A stretch of DNA of 64,000 nucleotides. Source: Glandiceps talaboti. Taxonomy: Eukaryota > Hemichordata > Enteropneusta > Spengelidae. The notes under the pieces are model-generated. The model was not told the origin of the DNA. It made no database searches and worked only from the letters and a program-made list of their open reading frames with translations. The stretch covers positions 15,864,867-15,928,866 of the forward strand of contig NC_135557.1 of assembly GCF_964340395.1 (NCBI RefSeq), in the 5' to 3' direction. The position numbers were made by a program, and so were the translations under genes. Below are positions 1 through 17,374 of this stretch, in pieces; position 1 is the stretch's first letter; every line of letters begins with the position of its first letter.

Positions 1-120
1 ACACAGAGACTATATGGAAAACAACGGAAAATATAACTACCTGAACTACTATGAGACTCCCACATGAAAAAAAATATACCTACTTAACCTATTCTAAAAT
101 TGAGCATAATCGGAACCATA
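1..120 (-). repeat. dispersed repeat, copy 1
   Basis: Read on the minus strand, this segment matches segments near 13533-13655 and 26500-26621 (both plus strand). Shared landmarks in order are a TGGTTCCGATTA-like start, TTTAGAATAGG, CAGGTAGTTAT and a GTCTCTGTGT end. A shorter copy lies at 52661-52760. There are no coding signs. It is probably a short non-autonomous element, class unknown. Confidence 0.6.
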
Positions 121-222
121 GAATTTTTTTAGGCCTAAGACAATACTTTAAACGAGATCATTATAGGTTTGAAACCTTGGTTATAAGTTTTCTGATTTTA
201 TAATAACTTAAAGGGCTATGTT

Positions 223-549
223 TCAATCCCGGGTCATCGCATTACTGTTATCTTTATAAGGATTACACGCGGGATCATGCTTGTGTCCTAAATCAACTTT
301 TGCTATACCCTTAAACAAATCCATCATAACACATTTTAATAATATGTAGTTATTGCATATTGTACCATGACCAAAGGTTCGAATATTTACGAGCAATATT
401 TCGCCTTCTGACAGTTTATATTGACAAAGCATGCCAACCTGAACATGCGAAACGTGAATCCTTGGTTCGTGGTACATGAAATAATTATTACTAAACTGTT
501 TAGTTTTGGCAAAAAATCGGTTGCCATCATACTTAGCTTTTACTCCCAA
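223..549 (-). other. unassigned open frame inside an intron of gene A
   Basis: An open frame of about 108 codons runs antisense within the intron before the last exon of gene A. Its composition is varied, not low-complexity, and includes stretches such as VGMLCQYKLSEGEILLVNI and LGHKHDPACNPY. The first ATG is about 25 codons in. I recognise no domain and see no signal peptide or clear splice sites. It could be a fragment of an old mobile-element gene or a chance frame. Confidence 0.2.
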
Positions 550-660
550 TCCGGAGCCTGTGACATCACAGGGCCTTTAAAAGCTTTCTTGGTGCTCCGA
601 TTTGAAATATACGAAAGAACGATTCACTGACTATCTGTTCTGATTTTCATTAATTCCCAG

Positions 661-994
661 GTACACGATTGTGAATGAAGCTTCACTGAGTATAAATAAC
701 GTTGACCTTGAAGATGACGATACCTACACGTGCCTTGTCGCTCTCACAATCCCCGGATGGTCATCCGTAACGAAGAGCGCCACCACGCGGCTGAGTGTAA
801 TGCCTGTGACAACACCTAAAACAGTTACCCAGCGTATAGTCACCAATGCACAGGGAGAGCGTATAACACCGACGACTCAACCTCGTGCTGGTGTTGTAGT
901 TGATGACAATGGTGGCGCTATACAACAAGAAGCCACGAGATTTGGAGTTGTTTGCCTCAGTTTAATTGCTATTTTTCTATCCACGTCATATTAA
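661..994 (+). CDS. Ig gene A, last exon (5' part off the left edge)
   Basis: This is the terminal exon of a small Ig surface protein, the only one on the plus strand. The acceptor TTCCCAG precedes base 661. The exon opens with one base completing a split codon and then TAC, the same phase 2 (x|Y) junction seen in genes B to E. It encodes the second half of a V-like domain, ASLSINNVDLEDDDTYTC, with the second Ig cysteine in DxxTYTC. A Thr/Pro-rich stalk follows, then DDNGGAI and a final hydrophobic stretch FGVVCLSLIAIFLS with only three residues after it. That ending suggests a GPI anchor signal. Exons 1 and 2 must lie left of base 1, because bases 1-660 contain no signal peptide or first-half Ig exon. 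The stop TAA is at 992-994. The ligand is unknown. Confidence 0.78.
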
Positions 995-2356
995 TGACCT
1001 CTGACCTCATGTATTTAGCAGACGCCATTTTCTTTCATTTACAGTCGGTTTGTTTTGTTGTTGTTTTTGTAACAATATAGTATGTATATGAAGTTCCACT
1101 TTGTCTATTCAGGAATTTATCAAAACAGACATTACTACTGAGACGAAATTTATAAATGTTGATGACCATGATGAGTTAACTCTTTTGCTATATAAGACAA
1201 TGTTCCTGATAATACGTAAAGTTAAACTGAAAAAAAGTTGAATTGGACTGTGGTAGTTGAAATTTGAGCTTGCTCTACGATTTTATTTCCACTCGTTATT
1301 AGATTTATGACACTTGAGTTGAAAGTTCATGCTTATCGGAACCTCTTGGTATGACGTCATTTCCCGCCAAAAAAAGCTGAACCAAATTCATATTTTTTTC
1401 AGACTCTGTAAATTTTGGACAAATTTGTATTTATTTTAGACCAGGGTGATAAAAATGATCCTAGCTATCCATTTGATGACAACAGTTTTCAATGAAAAGC
1501 TATGAAATTAATAGAAATGTAATACAAAGACAACACTTTGTACGCCATATTGGTTAATTATGTTGGGTTGTGAAATGGTTGCGTCACGGTCCTGCCAGCA
1601 TGACAGGTGAACTATTCTGCATGTATATATATCATTATATTGTACATAGTAGGCACACGTAGTGGATTCCATTCTTTTTTAGTAAGAAAATGGGACAAAT
1701 TAACCCGAATTTATTCTTTTGTAATGCACATTTTCCAAGACTACACTATTTTCTCACATACGCAAGATTATAATTATTATGGTATGAGTTATTCTACGTA
1801 CACTGACAGCTATCAACTTTCAAACTTCTGTGTCCTTTGGCCTTCATTTAATTTTGAACTTTGAACTGTACTTTTGCAAGCTCTTTAGGTGAATTGTGAT
1901 ATACTCATATTTGAGTTTTTACAGACATATTTAATGGTGATATCAAAGATAACGACAATCATGTAATAAAACAATCGTATTGAGCTATTTTTGAAAACAC
2001 AATCTGTCGATAGAGGGCGTCATTTATGGGTATGTCAGTGATTCTTATAGAATCGCGTACTGGTAAGGCTATAATAGAAAACACTGTTTTGGTAATTTTG
2101 ATGATAGTGTGTTTGGATAAAGGTGGAAGAACTAATCATTTTGACAATGATGTAACCTTGTCTGAACTGCTCTTCTTTTTCCTGTACCCATTCCTTTTCT
2201 AAGTCCGTTTATTTAGATATTTGTAGAGTGGTGTAACAAGTACAATTATTACATACTATTACTAACGATACTAGATACTGTATATGTCCGGTAAATGATA
2301 ATAGTATGAAACTTAGCAGTATAAAGCCATGATAGTGTTCCTGATTGTTAATTTAT
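995..2356. other. non-coding, 3' flank of gene A
   Basis: I see no gene in this AT-rich stretch. A possible AATAAA lies near 1965, almost 1 kb after the gene A stop, so its use is doubtful. Confidence 0.5.
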
Positions 2357-2559
2357 GTCTCTCCCTCTCCCTCCCTCCCCCTCTCCCTCTTTCTCTCTCT
2401 CCCAGTCTGTCTGTCTCTGTCTCTTCCCCCCTCTCTGTCTCTCTCTCTGTCTCTCGGTCTGTCTCTCTCTCTCTCTCTCGGTCTGTCTGTCTCTGTCTGT
2501 CTCTCTCTCTGTCTATCTGTCTGTCTCTCTCTGTATGTCTGTCTCTCTCTCTCTCTCTA
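2357..2559. repeat. (TCTC/TCTG)n microsatellite
   Basis: Impure CT-rich tetranucleotide tract. The open frames across it are low-complexity artefacts. Confidence 0.95.
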
Positions 2560-3205
2560 CCATACATACTCGTTTAATCTAGAGTCATACCCATCCTCGT
2601 CCCCACACTACAAATAAAGTAACATAGTACGAGGCCGGGTTTTTACTGTAACTTTATTGCATTAGGTTGGAGCAACAAAAGGCATACAACAATAATAGTA
2701 AATGTTTAATAAAAACATGACAAATAACTTATCAATATTTCCTGCAAAGTTTCCAGGCAAAATAACAACCAGGTCACAAGTAGACAACCATATTATCCTC
2801 TAAAGAATGGATATTCATGGTTAAAACGGTCATCTTCATAGCCACTTTTAAAATTGCAAAATTTAAAAAAAAATGAAGTAGGAAATCTGGTAAAAGATTG
2901 AAACTTGAAAATCTATACTAGTGAAAATGGCTACCCCTGATTGAGAAGATAAAACGTGTAGCGACTGTTGAATTTCGAGTTATACATTTTGATATGTCAA
3001 AGTCTACATAAAATACATCGTTGTATTCCTATATAGCATACTAAGTCTTTTGAACAAAGTGTACTCGCTCTGTTTTCCTCTCCTTTATAACGACTTTAAA
3101 AAAAGTGAATATCTACAAAATCTAGAATATCTGGAAAAAACAAAGGTCTAACTTCATACATAGTGTACAATTAGGGAGTCTTTTGAGTTATATATGGTGG
3201 GTATT
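2560..3205. other. non-coding
   Basis: AT-rich sequence with no recognisable gene, RNA or repeat structure. Confidence 0.5.
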
Positions 3206-3289
3206 TGTGTGTGTGTGTGTTTGTTTGTTTGTTTGTTTTGTTTTGTATGTATGTATGTATGTATGTATGTATGTATGTATGTATGTATG

Positions 3290-3321
<32 letters not shown>

Positions 3322-3423
3322 TGTATGTATGTGTGTATGTATGTGTGTATGCATGCATGTATGTACGTATGTATGCATGAATGCTTGTTTGTTTGTTTGT
3401 TTGTTTGTTTGTTTGTTTGTTTG
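3206..3423. repeat. (GTAT)n/(GTTT)n microsatellite
   Basis: Compound tetranucleotide tract: GTGT, then GTTT, a long GTAT run, then GTTT again. Confidence 0.95.
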
Positions 3424-3838
3424 ATTTTTTGACTGCATGACATGTATATTTTCATAAATATTGTCTGTATATGTCATTCTCTACGGCATAATATTTGCCA
3501 CGACGCCATTTATATCAAAGTCTCGAATAATAATGTCCAATTTCGTTTTCGTCAGAGAAATCGTGAAATGGTACAAGCTTATTTTTCAAATTTTGCTGGT
3601 ATTATTTTTATGCTTATCAACGGTAACTGGAGTATTATGTTTACTAAAACATACTAGGCAACAATAACTTGGTATCGACTGAACTCGAACCCGACATTCA
3701 GGACTTACAAATGAATATTTTGATAAAAACGTATAATTATACTGAAAATATCGATGAAACTATTTCATTTGTACAATGATTGGGCAGGACATGACATCCT
3801 AAAGTGGTCATATGGATGAAGATTGGGTATTTACTTAA

Positions 3839-3978
3839 GCAATAAACCACCCTCAGGGAATGGTATACCACTCGGTTTTGTCCAGTGAACGAAATATATG
3901 CACGAGCGATAGCGAGTGCATATATTGAGTTCACTGGTCAAAACCGAGTGGTATACCATTCCCAGGGGTGGTTTATCG
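3839..3978. mobile_element. foldback element (140 bp palindrome)
   Basis: Two arms of about 64 bases are inverted copies of one another around the short centre GAGCGATAGC (about 3903-3913). The outer ends read GCAATAAACCACCC and GGGTGGTTTATCGC. It looks like a non-autonomous foldback or MITE-type insertion. It directly abuts the element at 3982-4219. Confidence 0.75.
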
Positions 3979-3981
3979 CTA

Positions 3982-4219
3982 TTATATTCATACCAGTATA
4001 TTGAAAATATCGGAAACAAGATAAAACGCAATGGTTTCTGGTTTCATTTGCGCCCCCATCGCATCCCTGCACGAATTGCAACGTTCGTAGACGAACAGTA
4101 AACATCAAAACTTGGATGCGTGCCAACTGTGCATTATCGCTCATTTTAGACGCGCTCGTTCGATGTCTAGACCAATCAGATCTCTTGATTTGCACCATCA
4201 ATATACTGGTATAATATAA
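3982..4219. mobile_element. MITE-like element, 238 bp, with 22-bp TIRs
   Basis: The left end TATTCATACCAGTATATTGA is inverted at the right end as TCAATATACTGGTATAATA. No coding capacity was found. A second, partial copy in opposite orientation lies at about 36336-36495, sharing the terminal repeat and the adjacent GATCTGATTTG and AAATGAGCGATAATGCAC segments. Confidence 0.7.
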
Positions 4220-6001
4220 TTTAGATTTTTTAATTAATGAAATTTTATCATGGCTTCCGACTTGAAAAATAGAACAACATAGACTAAGTCTGCGTTTGTA
4301 ACTCAATACATTGCAAAAAAAGCTAAATCATGTGTCAAAAGTTTTGTTATTGTTGGTACAATAACAAACATTTAACATTTTATTAATCTTTTGCAATTTA
4401 TTGAGTTACAAGGACTCGGATTTTTAAGTAGGAAGCCATGATAAAATTGTACAAAATATATCTCATCCATATGGCCACTTAAAATCCTCTAAAAGCATCG
4501 ATTTGTAGCAACTTACAAAGCTTAACATAATTAAGAATATAACTACTCAAATATGGAGCGAAAATGTACGCAACGTTTGCAAACTATTGAATGTATATTA
4601 TGAAATCAGTTGTCTGTATATTGAAGGACAAAAATTAAAAATTAAATTGAAGGTGGGGTACTAAAATATTATCTCAAATGTTATTCTGTTTATAGCAGTC
4701 GTGTATGAGTAACATTTCGAATTTATAAAGCTGAAAATTTCTATTTAATAAAAACAATTCTTTAGTTATATTCCTAAGGTAAAATTCACCTGGAATCTAA
4801 ATTAAGCTAAAACCGGCGTTCACTCTAACCCTGTCGTCGTATTTCGAGTCTTAAAAATGATTTTGTTGTTATTTTCATTTATGTCGCCTTACAAGATGAA
4901 GCATGCATGATTGCCGAATGATCCTATTACCCTATCCAAATATTATATTTTGTTGACAAACAAATACTATGAATGGACTGGAACGCTTTCGCATATGCTC
5001 AACAAACCAGCAAACAATAGTCTCGGTTACCCAGCCTCTCGCCGCTGGGGGCTCTGCCTACGAGAACCACCCAAACGAGAGTATGGGGAAATTAAACGAG
5101 ATTCCAAATAACCCCGCGACGACGGAAGTCATAGAGTACATTTACCCCAAACATATAAAAAAATGGGCTTATGAAGCCTGTTTGTTGTAATTAATATAAT
5201 TATATCAGTCGCTTGAGAAGTGATAATCTATAGTGAAGGTACCCGAATTGTTCAGCCTGCAATGTTGGATGTGAAGTACTCCCTATGATGCACTGCTTCG
5301 GAGGCGACTTCCTGCGAGGGCGAGTTGAAATCTCGTTTTCCCATCACATATTTTTTGTGTCTAGACGAGAAAATATACTTTCTAAGAAACTGCCGGTAAA
5401 TTTAGACGTGAACGTTTCCCTGTCATGGAACAAAATTTGGAAAACTCACCCCCCCCCCCCCATACATAGAGAGAGTGTGTGCACCCGTACCCTCAACGGA
5501 GAATCGTTTAAACATGTTAACAGTAACACAATTTCCTCGTTTTGTGTTGTTGCCTTTTTTAAATATGTGCATTTCAAAATGAAAGCTTACTTTCTGCCCC
5601 TTCTTCCAAAATTTTATCTAATAATTAAAAAAGCAAGTATAACATAAAAATTATCGTAAGTAAATGAAATCGCATATTTGTTGCATACTCATCCCACCCC
5701 TTTCCTTCCGCCCGTTGAAGAAGAGAAGTAAAACCTGCCGTTGTTACCTTTCCCGTCACGAGTCTGTATAACATTACTCCACCTAAAACAGCTTTTTTTG
5801 CCTTCCTCTTTCAAATCTCACACCGTCATGGTCATTGCTATAACTCCATAGTTTTTCACGACAGAAACATGGGATAGTCTTGGAAAAATAGCCATTCTCG
5901 TTCCTCAAAGACAGCGCCACCAAAGACAAGTGAAGGGAGCCACCAACGGTCATATTATACTGGGACCACGCCAGATGTCGATATCGTCAGCTACGTTCAC
6001 A
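4220..6001. other. non-coding, 3' flank of gene B
   Basis: No gene is supported. Open frames at 5285-5647 and elsewhere show no domain or splice pattern. A run of C bases lies at about 5449-5462. A GCGCCACC site lies at 5914-5921. Confidence 0.5.
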
Positions 6002-10815
<4,814 letters not shown>

Positions 10816-12658
10816 TATTATATTGCTTCTCGATGAGCGCTCCAAAACGTCGATTCAATAAAAATCGACCGAACTGGTGATATTATCGCCAACAAACAGT
10901 CCCGACTGTGCTGTACAAACTACTGGCGTGTAACCAAAACAATAAACGGGGTACCCGCGATCGATTGATTAGTGCGTTATCACCGTGTTCGATAGCTGTT
11001 CGCCAAGTGAATTTGCATACGATCTGTGACCTCTTTGTTAGAGGTGACCGCATCCCACAAATCCGGCTTTCACTCTTCGCTATTATACATCAGTGCCTCG
11101 CCCAGTTTAATTCACGTCACACTTAAAGGCTTTCATTATCACCACTTTATCCACACACACAAAAATATTTATACTAATAAATTGCCATCTTTGTTGACAA
11201 GGTACAACGAATCCTTTCAACGGGTCATCTATATTCGTCTTCCTTCGAGATATTTCGGCTAGAATCGAGTTGGCTCTACTAAAGTTCGGATGAACCCCAG
11301 TGACCCTATCATTGAAATTTTATACTACCACAGTTGTAGACTTCACAATGCTATATTTATTTTCCATGCATTCCTTTCTGATGACGTCACAGAGCTTAAT
11401 AATAGTCTCCGATCAGATATTAGGGCAGCCGGTCGGATTGGTATCACCAGGCTTTTTACCTTGCAGTACGTAGCACGTGAAAGTATGCTGTTATTCAAAC
11501 GAAACAATAGAACCCGTATCATATGGTAGCGAGCGTAACATACTAAATACGCAATGAGGTGAATTTAGGCAGAAAATGCGCGATTTTAATGAATTCTTTG
11601 CTGCCATTGTGCCTAACTGCGACGTCTGTATGGCTATGACTCGCAGCCCAACCATGTGAGCTTAATTTTGCAACAATACCAACCTACACAAAATGAAACA
11701 ATAAATTAAAAATGCGATTCTAATCAACTATCAATTCATCTTTTTTTTCCGTTTAATAAACAGACCTCATTTTGACGATTCCAGCTAATATTTACCAAAG
11801 ATAAAAAATATCCTAGTAATTAAATTGGTTCATTATGAGGGAATTAATTTGTTGGAAAATTATCCAGTGCTGTACGGATTATCAAATAAACCATGATCAG
11901 AGAAGAAAATAAAATAAAAACACACAAAACGCTGAAAATAGAACGTTGTATTTCATCATGTCAAACCATTTACTGCAATCAATCATTTGCTACTCTCATA
12001 TTTATAACGAAATCAATTTTTCATCCTTATTTAATTATTTTGTCGGAGAATTATTCAGTACCGTACAGTATTATCAAATATGTAATGACCGAGAACAAAC
12101 AAACAAACAAACACACTAGAGATAATAGAACGATATAATGTCATCAAACTAGCTATGTGTGATCTATCGTTTACACAGTCTTCATCATTTTTTATCCGAT
12201 TTTTTTTCAGTGCAAAAAATGAGATAAAAATATGAAGTGTGAAAACTACCAGCATAATATACTCGTTAATGATACGATATATCGGTTACCATGGCAACAT
12301 CCTTGGATTATGATGTCTGGGTGTGATCAATTTCACCGTGCGTGACGTATCAATTAATGATACAATACACGTAAATATGGTGCTGACGTGTTCTATATAC
12401 ATTGACGAAATTGCAATTCTAACAGCGCCACCAAGTGGTTGGAGGCCCTCGTTGATACCACTACAGTTAAGTCGAAAAAGATACAAAAATCATGCTACAT
12501 TTGATAAATAATACTAAAATGAAACAACAAAGTAAGGAATAGATCTTTTATATATAAAATACTTGATTTACAGTTGTTTTTTCTAAATAATTTCAACCAA
12601 ACAATAATTTTGTTGGAAGTTAAATTCTAAGAAGTAGTCAAGACTTGAAGTTGGAGTC
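10816..12658. other. non-coding, upstream of gene B
   Basis: Contains the presumed promoter of gene B, but I recognise no core motif with confidence. A CCACTTGGTGGCGCTGT sequence (minus strand) covers 12425-12432. No gene is supported. Confidence 0.45.
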
Positions 12659-12710
12659 AGTGGGAAACTTGCAAATGTGCCGACCATTTTGAATGGTGCA
12701 TTATGGGAGC
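12659..12710 (-). mobile_element. right-end fragment of the GGGAACTTGCAA MITE
   Basis: GGGAAACTTGCAAATGTGCC followed by a TGAATGGTGCATTATGGGA segment is the reverse complement of the right end of the element at 20651-20894. Confidence 0.6.
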
Positions 12711-14103
12711 AGCGGTACTATACACTGATAGACTCGTAATCATTGTTGTAAACATATTTTGTCACGTGATCACACACAAAAATAATCTAGGGCTATCCTT
12801 CCCGCTCGTCCTAAAATTAGATCAAAGGCTAACAACTAACCCAAAGATTCTAAGACTTTCACGTTGTCTCTGGGCATATATATTCATTTTGGTGTAAATA
12901 TATGTGCTTAGGCCAAAAATAAGAACTATTTCTGGTCAGCGCGCGCATCACTTAAATATCCTCGCGTCAGTCTTTTTTTCGTGTTTGATCCGGGGGGGGG
13001 GGGCACAAAAATAACCTTCCCTACTTCAGTGAAGACAACTGCAGAGCCAATCATGAACAAGCAAATGATATCTGCGCCACATACACACTTGCTTTAAAGT
13101 ACTAGTACTAAATAAAAAGAACAGTAACTGACATAAATAGTAGACTGAGTCTCAGGTTTGTTGAGAATTAAAAAAAAATTCGCGTCGTCGCACTATACAA
13201 ACTGTCCTAACCAGAAACAATTCTTTCGTTTCTTGCCTTACAAGATAGCAAATCCCTTGTATTCAAGAGAGAAGTCGAGTTCATTGGGCGAGGTAGGTCC
13301 TTGAGTCACGGGCCTTGAACATGTTCAGTAGAATCGTAGATTGTATTCACTGGTCGATGAGAACACAGTGATGAAGGTCGTATAAATCTGTGTGGGTGGG
13401 TGAGCAGCCTCAGAGCATTTCCGCATTTCAAAGACTTAACATTTTGGATCCATCTCTCGATATTTTAGTGTGGGCGGAAAATGGCTTTGACGAGGATTAA
13501 AGTGATCTGGATCAGGCCTTATAAAAAAATTGTGTGGTTTCGATTACACTCAATTTTAGAATAGGTGGGGTAGGTATTTTTTTTTTAAATTTTCATATGT
13601 ATGAGTCTATTTCAGGTAGTTATGTTTTCTGTTATTTCCATATGGTCTCTGTGTTATTGGTTTCTTCCCATCACATGTACAGCCATTACAGATTGGAAGA
13701 ACGGTGTTATTTTGTTACCGCATCCACTATTCTTGAGCGACTTCACAATTTTCGCAATTTTTAAAAAAAAAATTGTATATAATTCAGTATATAATTCAAA
13801 TTCTAATCGAGTCAAACGAGGACAGGGCTACTATTGTCTGTATATGATCTGTTTGTGTTGGTGATTATGGAATACATGTTTATTTACTATGTATACAATT
13901 ACCGATGGTTATCTCTCGAATTAGTTTGTTAGAATTATTTACACAGTAATTATTTACGCCCTCACAGGTATTAAAGTACATTCACAAATTAAACATATGT
14001 TTTGTGATGGATATGTTTTACAACTTGTACGTGCACATTGGTAAATAACATTAATTTATAATTACACCTATTATAGATACGTATAGCTAGGTTTTATGTG
14101 TAA
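12711..14103. other. non-coding, with one dispersed-repeat copy
   Basis: No gene is supported. Bases 13533-13655 are a plus-strand copy of the repeat at 1-120. A G homopolymer lies near 12993-13003. Confidence 0.5.
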
Positions 14104-14196
14104 TACATACATACATACATACATACATACATACATACATACATACATACATACATACATTTGTACATACATACATACATACATACATACATACAT

Positions 14197-14236
<40 letters not shown>

Positions 14237-14292
14237 ACATACATACATACATACATACATACATACATACATACATACATACATACATACAT
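14104..14292. repeat. (ATAC)n microsatellite with central (AC)n
   Basis: Long ATAC tetranucleotide tract interrupted by ATTTGTAC and an AC run. Confidence 0.97.
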
Positions 14293-14618
14293 TGTAATGT
14301 ACAAAAATGAACAGTTCGTATCAAAATACTTTTTATTAGAATAAGGACACTGATGATCTATTCAATATGTATCTATTAATTTGGTCTTACAGTATGCTAG
14401 CATAATAATTACTATAATTTATGCAAATGAATTGCCTTCCTTTACTTATTCAAAGTAGTATTATTTTAATAAATCTATCGAACATTTTTGTGCATGAAAT
14501 ATACAAGACTGCTGGTCATAAATGTGACGAGAACTTGCATGGAAAATGTGGATTTGTGAACATTGGGGACAGACAGGTAGTCAGCCAGCCAGCCGAACGA
14601 ACGGGTACACGGACAGAC

Positions 14619-14718
14619 AGACATACATACATACATACATACAGACAGACAGACAGACAGACTTAAATTGCTGGCAAACTGTGACTGGCAGTATGGATGG
14701 GATGAGAGAGAGAGGGGG

Positions 14719-14806
<88 letters not shown>
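14619..14806. repeat. compound microsatellite (ACAG/ATAC, then AG)
   Basis: ACAGACAG and ATAC units end near 14663. A pure AG run of about 90 bp ends in a G homopolymer. Confidence 0.95.
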
Positions 14807-15195
14807 TGGATGTAACACAAATTGTTATGGTCTATTTCATCGCAGGCAAGATGTGGCGATATCCATTCATTACCCTTTGTTTTGTTTTTCGGTCTATATT
14901 GGAGAAGGGAAGAGAAGGGCGTACCTCAAAATGTGCGTTAAAAATAATACCTTTACTTGACTATTTATACTGAAGGCGACCAACGTTATCATATTCGACG
15001 TTCTAGAGTTTGTTGTCTACATCATACATTATATTATGCAGTGCATCTAATGTCCACAGGGGTTGGCGTGTATGTTGGACCGGAATTGCTGCCCATTACT
15101 GATAGATCCAACACAATATGCATTCTTATCCTGTTTTTGACAAGTTGTAGCATTACGTCATTCTACTTCCATATCCAATGCATGCATTGCATGAA

Positions 15196-16039
15196 CTAGA
15201 AAACTGTTATCAGCAATAGCGTTGTCGCAGCAATGATAAGAATGCTCTTCGTCGCTAGGTTATAAACAGCGCCACCAACGGGATCTGGTGTCGTCAAAAT
15301 GTTACCATTTTCATCAAGAACACGTAACTCCGTGTTGGATGATTCTCTCACAGACTCTTGTCCTCCAGTCGGTGTCACGGTCACCAGACAAGTATAAGTA
15401 CCGGCGTCCTCTGAGTCGACGTTGAAAATTTTTAAGCTGGAACCATTAATAATGCCGTACCTGTATAAATATAAATTAAACCATGTCAAAACTTGAAGGC
15501 CTAAAGTCCAGTCAAAGAATTGAGAAAGCTGACGTCACACTTTGAAACCGGAAATGATAGAACGAGTTCGACCGAGCTCTTATATACATAAAACCAGTAT
15601 TTGTCTGTAAATGCGACATTCGTTCCACGCTATCAGCTACCACTCACTCTGGGTTACAAGTCTGGTAGGGCTGAACAACAAGACGTATCTTACAGTCTAG
15701 ATTTACAGAAATATAGGCCCTGGCCATGGGTTAGATAATTAGATTTTTGGGTCCGCACTCAAAATCAGTGGCCAAATACAATCACGATTTCAACCACAGG
15801 GAGCTCAGGCTCAGTTAATTTTGTTTACAAATACAAAACAAACAAGTAAATAAACAAACAAACACACACGCACATAAACAAACATACACACACAAAAACA
15901 AACAAAAACAATTAAACCGACAAATGAGTAGATACATACATGAGTAAACAACAACAAACCAACGAACGAACAAACAAACACTACCCCGCAATAGGCTCAG
16001 TTAGTTTTGTTTACAAATACAAACAAAACAAAAACAAAC

Positions 16040-16107
<68 letters not shown>

Positions 16108-16108
16108 C

Positions 16109-16141
<33 letters not shown>

Positions 16142-17327
16142 ACAAACACATACGCACACGTAACTAGGGTGATTTATAATGCGGGGGTAGTGTTTGTTTG
16201 TTCGTTGGTTTGTTTACGCATGTATGTATCTACTCATTTGTCGGTTTAATTGTTTTATTTGTTTGTTTACATACTTGTCTGTTTGTGGTTGTGTTTTGTT
16301 TGTTTGTTTGTTTGTTTACTTGTTTGTTTGTATTTGTAAACAAAACTAACAGAACCTGAGCTCCCTGTGTTTCAACCTTTTACTGTACTACTTATGGATA
16401 CAACTGTCCTCTATTCAACATGTACAATGTCTAATTATTGGTATTTTAACAAGTTTTGGTGAATAAATTATTGCTTGTCTGGTCGACAAACTAGTGCAGG
16501 TTTAAATGACTAAAATATTGAAAAAGAAATCTATACATACGATTCTACTGCTCAATAGAGCTAAAATTTGACAAAATTTACCAACATGCAAAAAAAATGT
16601 CATTCTTCGGTTCATAGAAATTTAACAAATTAGCGCGGTCATTCAGGACCATACCATTCTAAGCTTACTTGTCAGGGTCCGAGGATTGTACAATTGGGCT
16701 TAGACCACCAACAGTTACCCTTGCCATCAAGCTGATACCCCTATTCCAATCGACAGATACGCTGGTGGATTCGTCCGGTTGCGGTGTAATGGTGTAGTCA
16801 CAATAAAGTAGTGCTAAATCAGCTCCAACTACCAACGGAGTCCTTTCTGTGGTCGTTACATCGATCGTAAAGTCGGCAGAATGTACACATACTGAAATGT
16901 AAATATATATATATATATAAAGTCACTACAAAACTCGATGTTTGTTTGGGAAAGAACGACAATTTGTCTCACTTATGGCGGGAAAACTGAACATGAGCAT
17001 TTTCGCACGTGGAAATAACTGGTGATTGCTTTAATTTTAAGGGTGGCCTTTTTATTTCAATATTTCTCATGACTCCAAAGACGTCGACCTTTATTTTCAT
17101 CCAGTAAATACTTCTTTAAAATAGACGCCCTCTATGTCCTGATTAGAAAAACACGTCACTGATGTTCATCACAAGCGCGTATTAGAGTCAAATTATCGCC
17201 TTTTATTGAAATGCTGGACTGTGTATGAAACAAATTCTTCTGGCGTTCATTCTTATTTCTAAGACATCCACACTAACTAACAGTTATTGTACTACATGAC
17301 TATGAGTTGAAAGCTTCAACAATTCTT

Positions 17328-17374
<47 letters not shown>

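Noticed and set aside
12286-12486. Minus-strand frame containing PLGGAV, possible Ig gene stalk
   Set aside because: No Ig motif, acceptor or stalk precedes it. Only the GGTGGCGCTGT sequence is shared, so I treat it as a non-coding site.
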